The notes under the pieces are model-generated. The model did no database searches, had not been told where the DNA came from, and was given only the letters and a program-made list of their open reading frames with translations. The position numbers were made by a program, and so were the translations under genes. From contig NZ_JACOIK010000011.1 in NCBI RefSeq assembly GCF_014692515.1, positions 110,673 to 174,672 of the forward strand: a stretch of DNA of 64,000 bases. The letters are read 5' to 3'. Below are positions 28,787-36,806 of this stretch, in pieces. Source of the DNA: Sphingobacterium micropteri (GTDB lineage: Bacteria; Bacteroidota; Bacteroidia; Sphingobacteriales; Sphingobacteriaceae). Each line of letters opens with the position of its first letter. The first letter of the stretch is position 1.

Positions 28787-29437
28787 TTAACGTTGATTTG
28801 GACGGTGGGAGATAAAATGCTCCTTCAGTTTGTCTAACCCAATGTTTTCCTCTGGTTTATCCAATTCATAACGCCATACTTTTATTCCTAAAAGGCTGTC
28901 ATTTTCTTTAGCATGAAGGAGGTCGAGGGGTTTTACGCGAAACTCCTTATGTAGGATGGGGGTTGCATTGTGCGGTAATACACTGTAACGAAGGATTTGT
29001 ATTTCAAAATTTGGCCATTTACCGACGGTCGTAAAATTTGCGGAATAAAACTGGACGAAATCGCTAGCTAATATCTTCTCTGCGAATATTCCTGTACGTT
29101 TTGTACCGTTAATTTCATTTGCGATTATCAAAATATCATAAGAAGTATGGTTAATAAAGAAAAACTTGGCAAGACCATCTTTTTGTTCGCCGGCTATACC
29201 TAGATAAATTCCACGATCTACGAAAGGAGCATTGGTTGTCGTTATTTTTGTTTCTGTCATTTCATCATCGTCTCGGCGCATATTGCCGTGTACCAACGTA
29301 ATCTTATTGACAGGGACAGGGATTTCAAAACCAGAATCATCCGTCACCCCAATAATATCATTGTTCTGAAAAGAAGTGATGTGCCCTTCAATGGGTTCGT
29401 CTACAAAGCGAACAAAATCTCCAATTTTAAATTTCAT
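28787..29437 (-). CDS. DUF2027-like protein lacking a Smr domain
   Basis: A 216-aa protein. The N-terminus (MKFKIGDFVRFVDEPIEGHI, then IGVTDDSGFEIPVPVNKI) matches the small SH3-like start of Bacteroidota DUF2027 proteins. A beta-rich domain follows (GIYLGIAGEQKDGLAKFFFI). Family members usually carry a C-terminal Smr nuclease-like domain of about 80 residues; this one stops after NIGLDKLKEHF. Either a natural short form or a truncation is possible. No later Smr-like fragment was recognised downstream. Confidence 0.6.
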   Translation of the reverse strand: MKFKIGDFVRFVDEPIEGHITSFQNNDIIGVTDDSGFEIPVPVNKITLVHGNMRRDDDEMTETKITTTNAPFVDRGIYLGIAGEQKDGLAKFFFINHTSYDILIIANEINGTKRTGIFAEKILASDFVQFYSANFTTVGKWPNFEIQILRYSVLPHNATPILHKEFRVKPLDLLHAKENDSLLGIKVWRYELDKPEENIGLDKLKEHFISHRPNQR

Positions 29438-29517
29438 CTATTTATTTTCTTTTTAGTGGCTCATGAGAACGCTCCGGATAAGATCGGGATCGATTTCATG
29501 TCTAATTATATTATAAT

Positions 29518-30174
29518 CTATAAAGCAAACGGTTCAGCTTTTTGTTTTTGCAGAAGTTCATAGTAGGCCGAGCCGGCAACGAACTTTGCGCCTAAAGAAG
29601 CTAAGTGTTCACTGTATATCTGGCAATCAATTAATTCGAAATTAAATTGTTGACAGAGATAAATCAAGGCTAGTTTAGACGCATTGGATACATTCGAAAA
29701 CATACTTTCTCCACAGAATATCGAACCAATCTGTACCCCGTAAAGTCCACCAACTAGCGACCCACTTTCATCGTATGTTTCTATGCTGTGCGCGTAGCCC
29801 AATGTATGTAGACGAATATAAGCTTCCTGCATGTCCGTTGTAATCCATGTGCCTTGTTGGTCCTTTCGTTCGATCGTTGCACATTGTTTTATGACCTCCG
29901 TAAATGCCGTATTATGTGTCGTATGAAAAGAGGAGCTGCGTATAAATTGGCGCATGCTCTTTGTTATTTTCAGTTCCTTTGGATCGAGTATAAAGCGTTC
30001 ATGCGGAGCATACCATAAAATAGGCGTTTCTGTAGAAAACCACGGAAAAATACCATGCTCGTACGCTAATAACAATCGTTCGGCGCTCAAATCTCCGCCA
30101 ATGGCGAGTAAACCATCGTCATCCGCCAGCGAAGGATGAGGAAATAGAAGACGGTCGTCCAAAGAATAAGGCAT
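29518..30174 (-). CDS. aat: Leucyl/phenylalanyl-tRNA-protein transferase
   Basis: A 218-aa enzyme adding Leu or Phe to proteins with N-terminal Arg or Lys, marking them for ClpSAP degradation. The signatures LLLAYEHGIFPWFS, ILWYAPHERFIL and GGLYGVQIGSIFCGESMFS are clear. YLCQQFNFELIDCQ and EHLASLGA follow the family. It is followed by the DUF2027-like gene and preceded by rbfA in the same direction. Confidence 0.96.
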   Translation of the reverse strand: MPYSLDDRLLFPHPSLADDDGLLAIGGDLSAERLLLAYEHGIFPWFSTETPILWYAPHERFILDPKELKITKSMRQFIRSSSFHTTHNTAFTEVIKQCATIERKDQQGTWITTDMQEAYIRLHTLGYAHSIETYDESGSLVGGLYGVQIGSIFCGESMFSNVSNASKLALIYLCQQFNFELIDCQIYSEHLASLGAKFVAGSAYYELLQKQKAEPFAL

Positions 30175-30197
30175 AAGGAAGTACGATAACGGGTTGA

Positions 30198-30569
30198 TTA
30201 ATCCGGTTGTCTAGGTTCCTTGCTTATTTTTTCAAATAATTTGTCCATGTGCTCCACATATTCATTGGTGTCGTCCAGGAAAAATTCCAACTCCGGAACA
30301 ATCCGAGCTTGGTTTTTAATTCTCATGCCCAACTTATAGCGTATCTCACTGGTCTTGCTTTGAATCTGTTTTAAATCGTCTTTTGCTGTTTTCGTATTTA
30401 AGAAACTTAAATAGATACGGGCGATGGCCAAATCTGGCGTAACCCGTACTTTTGTTACGGTAATAAAAGCTCCTGGGGCCCAAGAATGGCCATCTCGTTG
30501 AAGTAGTGCCGCAAGATCTTCTTGAATGACTCCTGCAAATCGTTGTTGTCTTTTGCTCTCTGTTCCCAT
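30198..30569 (-). CDS. rbfA: Ribosome-binding factor A
   Basis: A 123-aa 30S maturation factor with a KH-like fold. The N-terminus is KRQQRFAGVIQEDLAALLQR and the core is LAIARIYLSFLNTK. RIVPELEFFLDDTNEYVEHMDKLFEKI is the conserved C-terminal helix region. It lies 23 bases upstream of aat and begins about 50 bases after the terminator of the candidate RNA at 30618-30805. Confidence 0.94.
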   Translation of the reverse strand: MGTESKRQQRFAGVIQEDLAALLQRDGHSWAPGAFITVTKVRVTPDLAIARIYLSFLNTKTAKDDLKQIQSKTSEIRYKLGMRIKNQARIVPELEFFLDDTNEYVEHMDKLFEKISKEPRQPD

Positions 30570-30617
30570 ATTTGTATTGATTACAATGCCATCACAAAGG
30601 TACTACATAAATTATAT

Positions 30618-30805
30618 ATAAAAAAAAGCGTATCACCCTCTCCGTGATACGCTTCAGAACAAAATTTGTTTATAAGTGGTCAGCCTTATTTCTTTCAAGT
30701 TTTAAGACCTCCGTCTATCACATTTTAGTTTGTTAGCTTTGGTGAAAATAAAGTGTGAGTATTAACTCACTTGTCTTTATTTTTATTTTTCCATTTCCCC
30801 TTTAC
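30618..30805 (-). ncRNA. Candidate orphan structured RNA of about 190 nt
   Basis: A perfect promoter (30811-30841) points into an ORF-free stretch ending in a strong intrinsic terminator: arms AAGCGTATCAC and GTGATACGCTT at 30626-30654, then U8-9. Inside is a long AT hairpin capped by GTGAGT-TAAT-ACTCAC, and a small AGAC/GTCT hairpin. The only ATGs are followed within three codons by stops. Length is compatible with 6S RNA, but I could not confirm the family. Confidence 0.65.
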
Positions 30806-30810
30806 GCCTA

Positions 30811-30841
30811 CAAACATAGGGATATAAATTATTCACGCAAA
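30811..30841 (-). promoter_or_regulatory. Promoter of the candidate RNA
   Basis: On the minus strand, TTTG (30841-30838), exactly 19 bases, then TATGTTTG (30818-30811). This is the same spacing as the rRNA promoter at 63681-63711. Confidence 0.75.
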
Positions 30842-31015
30842 GACATTTTTTAAAAAAAAGTAAGTGATCACTTTTTATATGATCACGGTTGGTGTTTTTA
30901 GAAGTACTAAATAGACCTTATGTTTATTGGGGAAGATTCAATAAATTTGTGACAGAAAAGGGAATTATATTACCTAATAAAAGGGTGTTTGCTCTCATAA
31001 AAAAACAAGAACTAA

Positions 31016-32347
31016 ATGAAGATTTGGCAGAAGAACATTGATGTAGATTCGTTTGTAGAAACCTTTACAGTCGGTAACGACCGAGAAATGGATTTGCATT
31101 TGGCGATGGCCGATGTGTTAGGCTCATTGGCGCACACGCAAATGTTGAACAGTATAAATTTGATGAGTGACGCTGATTTAGCGGTTGTTCAGCATGAATT
31201 AAAACAGATTTATCAAGATATTGTAGCGGGAGATTTTACCATAGAAGATTCGGTGGAAGATGTGCATTCCCAAATTGAGATGTTGCTTACACAACGTGTG
31301 GGAGAGGCCGGAAAGAAAATTCATTCGGGAAGATCTAGAAACGATCAGGTTCTGGTTGACCTCAAACTCTATTTTCGTTCCGAAATCCAACGTTTAGTCG
31401 AGCAAACCGATACACTCTTTCAGAAACTGATACAGCTTAGCGAGCAATATAAACAGGTGTTAATTCCGGGTTATACGCATTTACAGATTGCTATGCCTTC
31501 CTCGTTCGGTTTGTGGTTTGGAGCTTACGCAGAAAGTTTGGTGGACGATCTGGAAATGTTAAAAGCGGCATGGAAGGTGTGTAATAAAAATCCATTGGGT
31601 TCCGCCGCTGGGTATGGATCCTCCTTTCCGCTTAACCGTAAATTGACGACGGAATTATTAGGTTTTGATGATTTGAACTATAACGTAGTCTATGCACAAA
31701 TGGGGCGAGGAAAAACAGAGCGTATATTAGCGCAGGGAATGAGTGCTATAGCCGCTACGTTAGCCAAATTTGCGATGGACGTATGTCTGTTTATCAACCA
31801 AAATTTTGGCTTTATATCTTTCCCTGCTCACTTAACGACCGGATCCAGTATTATGCCCCATAAAAAGAATCCGGATGTGTTTGAACTGATACGGTCACGT
31901 TGTAACAAGATTCAAGCGCTACCAAACGAAATCGCACTCATGACGACAAATTTGCCGTCAGGCTACCATCGGGATTTGCAACTATTGAAAGAGAATCTTT
32001 TTCCGGCATTCCAATCATTAAGCGATTGTTTAGAAATTACAGCTTTTATGCTAGAGCATATCTCTGTAAAGGAAAATATTTTGGACGATCCTAAATATGA
32101 TTATTTGTTTAGTGTAGAAGTTGTCAATAATGCGGTATTAGAAGGTGTTCCTTTTCGAGAGGCTTACCGCCAGATAGGGTTGGATATTGATAACGGAACA
32201 TTTCAGCCCTCAAAAGAGGTGCATCATACGCATGAAGGTAGTATAGGAAATCTTTGTAACGATGAGATCGCGCGGATGTTTGAGGAGGTAAAAGCGGCAT
32301 TTGGCTTTGACAAAGTGGAGAAAGCCCTGGATAAACTTGTAAAATAA
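31016..32347 (+). CDS. argH: Argininosuccinate lyase
   Basis: A 443-aa enzyme releasing arginine and fumarate. VHSQIEMLLTQRVG, HSGRSRNDQVLVDLKL and the mobile catalytic loop TGSSIMPHKKNPD are visible, as is GYTHLQIAMPSSFG. In related genomes argH usually closes the arginine operon; here it stands alone 11 kb from argC. Its upstream region holds TAAATTTG at 30942-30949 but no matching -33 box. A terminator is shared with galM. Confidence 0.96.
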   Translation: MKIWQKNIDVDSFVETFTVGNDREMDLHLAMADVLGSLAHTQMLNSINLMSDADLAVVQHELKQIYQDIVAGDFTIEDSVEDVHSQIEMLLTQRVGEAGKKIHSGRSRNDQVLVDLKLYFRSEIQRLVEQTDTLFQKLIQLSEQYKQVLIPGYTHLQIAMPSSFGLWFGAYAESLVDDLEMLKAAWKVCNKNPLGSAAGYGSSFPLNRKLTTELLGFDDLNYNVVYAQMGRGKTERILAQGMSAIAATLAKFAMDVCLFINQNFGFISFPAHLTTGSSIMPHKKNPDVFELIRSRCNKIQALPNEIALMTTNLPSGYHRDLQLLKENLFPAFQSLSDCLEITAFMLEHISVKENILDDPKYDYLFSVEVVNNAVLEGVPFREAYRQIGLDIDNGTFQPSKEVHHTHEGSIGNLCNDEIARMFEEVKAAFGFDKVEKALDKLVK

Positions 32348-32359
32348 GCTATAAATATA

Positions 32360-32389
32360 AAAAGGGAGATGATTTACATCTCCTTTTTT
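32360..32389. terminator. Terminator between argH and galM
   Basis: Stem GGAGATG (32365-32371) and CATCTCC (32377-32383), extended by A/T pairs, has a 5-base loop. It is flanked by A and T runs, so it can work in both directions. Confidence 0.8.
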
Positions 32390-33441
32390 ATGGAAAATTT
32401 ATATATCGTTTCCGATTCGAAAACTTGCCCAGGTTCCAATAGAACGGATGGAAATTGCGGACGGTTCGGACTGTCAGGATAATGCTGTGTTTCAAAACAG
32501 AATGCGGATCGCGATGAATATGAACGGCCGGATTTGCCAATATCTTTGCCGGATAAAAAATTCCCTGTATAAAGTTGTATCCCCGGTTCGGTAGTGAATA
32601 CTTCTAAGCGAATCCCCGAATCGGGAGAATAAGCAGAGGCAGCTACTTCTGAAATCGGTTGTTGATTCACCAAAGTGTGGTCGTAGCCGTTCCCTCGTGT
32701 TAATTGTTCTTCATCTTTATCGATGTCCGCTGATATTTTCTTAGGTGTACGAAAATCAAATGCAGTTCCATCTACTGGTGCTTCACTGTCCAATGGTATC
32801 TGATTTTCGTCAATAGGCAGAAAATGGTCGGAAGGAAGATGTAGGATGTGATGGAGCACATCATCCTGGCCTTCGCCATTTAAGTTGAAATAAGCGTGAT
32901 TTGTAAGATTGATAACGGTTTTTTTGTCTGTCTCCGCTTTATATCTGATAATAATTTCATTATCTTCTGTCAATTCATAGGAAACGGTTACTTTCAAGTT
33001 TCCGGGAAATCCTTCTTCGCCATCTGGAGAAACATAGCAAAAATCTATTTTCTTTTTGAAAGATGTACGTCTATCCCACACTCTAGTGTGGAATCCCGTT
33101 GGGCCACCATGCAGACAGTTGCGGCCGTTATTTTGTTGTAGGGTATACTTTTCGCCGTCCAAATGAAAACTGCCGTGGGCAATACGATTGGCAAACCGTC
33201 CTATCGTTGCACCATGGTACTGCTCGTCAGCTTGCAGATACGCGTGAATAGAATTAAATCCCAATACCACATCTCGGAGATTTCCGGCCTTATCAGGAAC
33301 TAAGATGCTGACAATGCGGGCGCCATAATCTGTAAAGGCCACTTGCATCCCTGTGCGATTCTTTAAAATAAAGAGATGTGTTTTTTTACCGTCGATTTTA
33401 TGTTCAAAATCTTGATAATCCGGAAGTGAGTAGATAACCAT
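32374..33441 (-). CDS. galM: Aldose 1-epimerase
   Basis: A 355-aa mutarotase interconverting alpha and beta anomers of galactose and glucose. ATIGRFANRIAHGSF, NNGRNCLHGGPTGFHTRVW (catalytic His), INLTNHAYFNLNG (second His) and a late PGIQLYTGNFLSG are family signatures, as is the C-terminal Glu region LLEPGQVFESETIYKF. No signal peptide is evident, so it is cytoplasmic. It is monocistronic; its upstream spacer carries the 11-bp repeat array. Confidence 0.95.
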   Translation of the reverse strand: MVIYSLPDYQDFEHKIDGKKTHLFILKNRTGMQVAFTDYGARIVSILVPDKAGNLRDVVLGFNSIHAYLQADEQYHGATIGRFANRIAHGSFHLDGEKYTLQQNNGRNCLHGGPTGFHTRVWDRRTSFKKKIDFCYVSPDGEEGFPGNLKVTVSYELTEDNEIIIRYKAETDKKTVINLTNHAYFNLNGEGQDDVLHHILHLPSDHFLPIDENQIPLDSEAPVDGTAFDFRTPKKISADIDKDEEQLTRGNGYDHTLVNQQPISEVAASAYSPDSGIRLEVFTTEPGIQLYTGNFLSGKDIGKSGRSYSSRSAFCFETQHYPDSPNRPQFPSVLLEPGQVFESETIYKFSIKKEM

Positions 33442-33545
33442 GCTATGTAGGATTTACGCCATAAATATAGGGAATAAGCTTGATAAGCTCAAAAAACTTG
33501 TCTTTCTTGCTTTCTACTGATTTTCGCAACAGCCTTTTGTTTATA

Positions 33546-33677
33546 CACTATTCGGACGCTATTCGCCCATTCAATGATGATTTACCGTGTATTTACCGGG
33601 GATCTACCGGGGATTTACCGTGCGGCACACGGTAAATCCCCGGTAACTTATCGGTAAAATGTCAGTAATCTTCCGAA
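33546..33677. repeat. Phased 11-bp repeat array with internal inversion
   Basis: Twelve consecutive units start every 11 bases: three CTATTCG-like, four of the form GATTTACCGGG (33579-33622), then five in inverted sense ending in CGGT or CAGT (33623-33677). The switch forms a perfect 17-bp stem with a 5-base loop (33606-33622 with 33628-33644). The register is kept across the inversion. No ORF is involved. Confidence 0.85.
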
Positions 33678-33736
33678 CAACATGCGAATAAGGTGTGCCG
33701 CAAGACCCCAGAAATTCTAAGCGTACGCGTAGGTCT

Positions 33737-33838
33737 TTAAAAGACGTTTACTACATTGCTTGTTGCGTATTGACGGATGTCAAAGCCGTTAAGTACGTTG
33801 TCGATGGCGCTTTGAGCATACGCAAAATGGGAAACCAT
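33737..33838 (-). CDS. Possible 33-aa peptide downstream of the WYL gene
   Basis: The frame reads MVSHFAYAQSAIDNVLNGFD, then IRQYATSNVVNVF, a protein-like composition, 22 bases after the WYL stop. It could be a real small gene, a fragment of a lost one, or chance. There is no independent support. Confidence 0.25.
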   Translation of the reverse strand: MVSHFAYAQSAIDNVLNGFDIRQYATSNVVNVF

Positions 33839-33860
33839 ATCCCATTGTAATTTTATGGAA

Positions 33861-34889
33861 TCAAGATTCGGCGCTAGTGGTGTCAAGATAGTTCTTCATC
33901 ATTGCGTCTACACGGCACTTGATTTTGTTTCTAAAGCTTTCGGGAGATAATACTTTCGTTCGCTCGCCGTAGGATAAGATTAGTGTTTCTAATTCAAAAT
34001 TAGGTATCACCTCGATCTCGATGATCAGGCCAGTTTCGTCATTCGATATTTTCCTTAGTGACCCATGAGGCGGTTTTGAAATCACGTACGGAGCGGCAGA
34101 TGCGGTAAACCACAGTCGTATTTTTTGGACTTTATCCGATTCAAATGATACACCCACAATGTCTTCAAAATACTCGTCGAAATCCCATTCTTCATTTTCA
34201 ATGTATGGGTGGTTTCCGTACTCTATAGATATGATGCGGTCTAGTGCCAAATTGGTTAAATTAGCATAATCTTTATTTCTTCCAAAAAGAAACCATCGGT
34301 TGTTATATTCACGCAGATGATAGGGCGATAGTTCGAAAATGGTTTCTTTTGCGCTCTTGTAAGATTGGTAACGAATATGCAGTGGTGTTTTATTTAGAAT
34401 CGCATGAAACAATTGTCCAAGATGCTCTATGCCTCTAAGGTACCTGTTGCTGTCATGGCTCATGATCAGCCGATCACTCTTCTCCAGGAAAAATGTTTCT
34501 TCCAGTTTGGATCCCAGTTCCTGTACCCAGCCCATTTGAGGTATTCCCTCTATTTTTAATAAGGTTTCGATAGCGGTTTTCAATTGTTGTACTTCCGCAG
34601 CGTTCAATCCTTGATTATACAGTTTGAAATTTGGATCACTGTACTTGTAGTACGATTTTCCATCTTTTTTATAGGATACTATTGGTGCTTCACCTCCCTC
34701 ACGACTGCGTAGATATTTTAGGTCCCCCCGCAAGGTCCTTGTGCTAACGCTACTATTAGCTCCATTTATCTCTTGAAGTTCCTTGTTTATACAGTCTAGT
34801 AAGTCTTCGAAGCTATATCGTTTCTGCGGATTTGATAGGCAGTTGTCTATAATTCTGTGTCGTATCAGTGCCTGTTTATTGATCGCCAT
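33861..34889 (-). CDS. WYL-domain transcriptional regulator (CapW-like)
   Basis: A 342-aa protein with an N-terminal winged HTH (LIRHRIIDNCLSNPQKRYSF to STRTLRGDLKYL), a linker, and a WYL domain (TPLHIRYQSYK, then LSPYHLREYNNRWFLFGRN, where YNNRW is the typical core). WYL proteins bind nucleic-acid or nucleotide ligands and often repress defence operons, including CBASS as CapW. I chose the start at 34889 (MAINKQALIRHR); the longer frame adds unrelated residues. It is divergent from the Panacea gene. Whether it controls that pair, the CBASS genes or both is unknown. Confidence 0.85.
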   Translation of the reverse strand: MAINKQALIRHRIIDNCLSNPQKRYSFEDLLDCINKELQEINGANSSVSTRTLRGDLKYLRSREGGEAPIVSYKKDGKSYYKYSDPNFKLYNQGLNAAEVQQLKTAIETLLKIEGIPQMGWVQELGSKLEETFFLEKSDRLIMSHDSNRYLRGIEHLGQLFHAILNKTPLHIRYQSYKSAKETIFELSPYHLREYNNRWFLFGRNKDYANLTNLALDRIISIEYGNHPYIENEEWDFDEYFEDIVGVSFESDKVQKIRLWFTASAAPYVISKPPHGSLRKISNDETGLIIEIEVIPNFELETLILSYGERTKVLSPESFRNKIKCRVDAMMKNYLDTTSAES

Positions 34890-35053
34890 AATAATAAGCG
34901 TATTGGATTTTCCTAAAGATAATAAATACTGTGCAGATAGATTGCACAGTATCATAATAATTTTGTGGTCATGGGCTTTATTCTCTCATTCATTGTTTTA
35001 TCCTAAAAAAAATACGTATTTTGTATCCGCAAACAGTTTTCAATAATTCTACA

Positions 35054-35644
35054 ATGAGCCAGCCGCATATCTATACCAAAGACGATATTGCCAAAATTGG
35101 CAATACACTTGTTTATTTTGCAGAGCGTGTGCCGGATCTGTCTAAGACCAAATTGTTAAAGCTCGTTTACCTACTCGAAGAGACCTCGATCCGCAAATGT
35201 GCGCGTCCTTTCTTGAATCTAGACTTTGAAGTCTGGAAACTTGGCCCAGTTGCTAAAGATTTGTTTTCCGACCTAAGTTCTACCGAGCAATACATGCTCA
35301 AAGATTTTGTGCGGACGCACCCCGAGGAAGAGGGTAGGACGTACGTATCGGCCATTAGAGATTTTGAGGATGACGAGTTCTCCGATGCAGAGCTTTCTAT
35401 ATTGGATGATGTCATCGATCAGTTTGGACACCTTACGGCTAAAGAGTTGGTTGCGCTTACGCATAGTCCGCATTCTCCTTGGACCATTACAGCCAAGCAG
35501 GAGGGTGTTTTAGATGATTTGTTGAATGAGCGGGTGATCACTACCGACTTTAAGATTGACTTCAATACGTTGCTGGACGAAGAAGGGCAAGAGGCCTATG
35601 CACAACATCTCGAATATCTGAATGCTTCTAAGTCCTTAAAATAA
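35054..35644 (+). CDS. Panacea-domain (SocA/DUF4065-like) antitoxin
   Basis: A 196-aa protein with a Panacea core: FAERVPDLSKTKLLKLVYLLEE, then FEVWKLGPVAKDLF, and a later LTAKELVALTHSPHSPW. This domain neutralises many unrelated toxins in two-gene systems and also occurs in the proteolytic adaptor SocA. The start at 35054 (MSQPHIYTKDD) follows a short untranslated segment. The partner gene begins eight bases after the stop, which supports a toxin-antitoxin operon. Confidence 0.8.
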   Translation: MSQPHIYTKDDIAKIGNTLVYFAERVPDLSKTKLLKLVYLLEETSIRKCARPFLNLDFEVWKLGPVAKDLFSDLSSTEQYMLKDFVRTHPEEEGRTYVSAIRDFEDDEFSDAELSILDDVIDQFGHLTAKELVALTHSPHSPWTITAKQEGVLDDLLNERVITTDFKIDFNTLLDEEGQEAYAQHLEYLNASKSLK

Positions 35645-35651
35645 TGCGCTT

Positions 35652-36092
35652 ATGTTTACTCCGGGAAACATACTCTATTTTACGCCGTTTTATTTTAAGA
35701 ATGGTGCCGCCAGTAAAAACAAATACTTCATCGTACTGAAGGATATCGATGGTCAATTAATCTTGGCATCATTGCCCACTAGCAAGATTTATCTCCCTCA
35801 TCGTATTCCAGAAGATCATGGCTGTATCGAAGTGCCAGAGGGTTGTATCAATTGTTATCTTTTCGTCCGTGATCGCATAATCGGACAAAATGGTTTTGCA
35901 TTCCCAGTACTTACAGCTATTTATGGTCAGGAGATTGATATGTATGACAAGCATGTTATACAAGATCAGTATCCATTGGAAAAAGTCCATTATAAAGTTC
36001 TTGACTGTTTATTGCCTGATGAGCTGGAAGCATTGTTGACTTGTTTAAGAAATTCAAGCTCCGTGAGGCGTAAATATAAGAAGATTTTGTAG
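35652..36092 (+). CDS. Candidate toxin partner of the Panacea protein
   Basis: A 146-aa protein. The start (FTPGNILYFTPFYFKNG, then KNKYFIVLKDIDGQLILASL) has the strand pattern of a PemK/MazF-like barrel (a PG..YF start followed by K-x-R/K-hydrophobic-V-L), but no invariant catalytic residue can be confirmed by eye. The gene order antitoxin then toxin with an eight-base gap fits Panacea systems. It is convergent with the CBASS operon, with a 57-base gap. Confidence 0.6.
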   Translation: MFTPGNILYFTPFYFKNGAASKNKYFIVLKDIDGQLILASLPTSKIYLPHRIPEDHGCIEVPEGCINCYLFVRDRIIGQNGFAFPVLTAIYGQEIDMYDKHVIQDQYPLEKVHYKVLDCLLPDELEALLTCLRNSSSVRRKYKKIL

Positions 36093-36149
36093 CATAGAAT
36101 TCTCTTCCAGCTGATCTTCGAAGCAGAAGCATTACTATGGCTTGTTGAA

Positions 36150-36806
36150 CTAGTTGTATCCAATACTCCTCTTTACCAAACTAATTATTTGAAGTAATTT
36201 TTCCTGTCCGATGTTTTTTAGCGATTGGTAGGCTTCTCTATGGCAGTAACGATATTTTTTTTCACTTCCACAGAAGCATGGTGAAGTGCGTGATGGAGTA
36301 CCGTTTTTATAAATATGTACTAATAAAGAATACGCTGTTTTCAAATCATTAATTTTTAAAATATCCTGTATTGATTCTAAAATACCCTTTACACCGTGAG
36401 ATCTTTCGTGTAGGAAGTATCCCTCTTTTTCTCTAAAACTTTGATTATGTAAATAGGGGAGGATGTGATCATGAATAAACGTGGCAACCGTGATGCCTTT
36501 TGAACAATGAATGGATTCTTCAATAGGCGTACAAATACAGAAATGGCCATCTTCGTAAACATGCCAGTCAATGTTTTTGGGTAGACGTCCAGAAGTTTCA
36601 TAAACCAATGGAAAGTTATTTGGATAATCATCGCTGCAATCAATCTTTATGTGGTAAGCATCATACGACGCACCATATTCATCTCGTAAAGTGATTTTTC
36701 CCTTCAAAAAGGGAAGAGAACCTTCCCGACTACGCAACTGCAAGTCGGGAAAAGTCCTTATAGCTTCCGTAGCTTCTTCTGTGAAGTTTATATAAGCTTT
36801 ATTCAT
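36150..36806 (-). CDS. CBASS E2-like conjugating protein with C-terminal SEC-C zinc motif
   Basis: A 218-aa protein. Residues 20-120 look like a prokaryotic E2/UBC fold: DYPNNFPLVYETSGRLP, then WHVYEDGHFCICTP with candidate catalytic Cys90, and the helix GITVATFIHDHILPYL. The C-terminus has CFCGSEKKYRYCH (Cys177, 179, 188), a SEC-C zinc-binding motif. The start at 36806 overlaps the CD-NTase stop by eight bases; the longer open frame is antisense noise. In type II-short CBASS, a lone E2 conjugates the CD-NTase to raise its activity. No JAB or E1 gene is present. Confidence 0.8.
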   Translation of the reverse strand: MNKAYINFTEEATEAIRTFPDLQLRSREGSLPFLKGKITLRDEYGASYDAYHIKIDCSDDYPNNFPLVYETSGRLPKNIDWHVYEDGHFCICTPIEESIHCSKGITVATFIHDHILPYLHNQSFREKEGYFLHERSHGVKGILESIQDILKINDLKTAYSLLVHIYKNGTPSRTSPCFCGSEKKYRYCHREAYQSLKNIGQEKLLQIISLVKRSIGYN

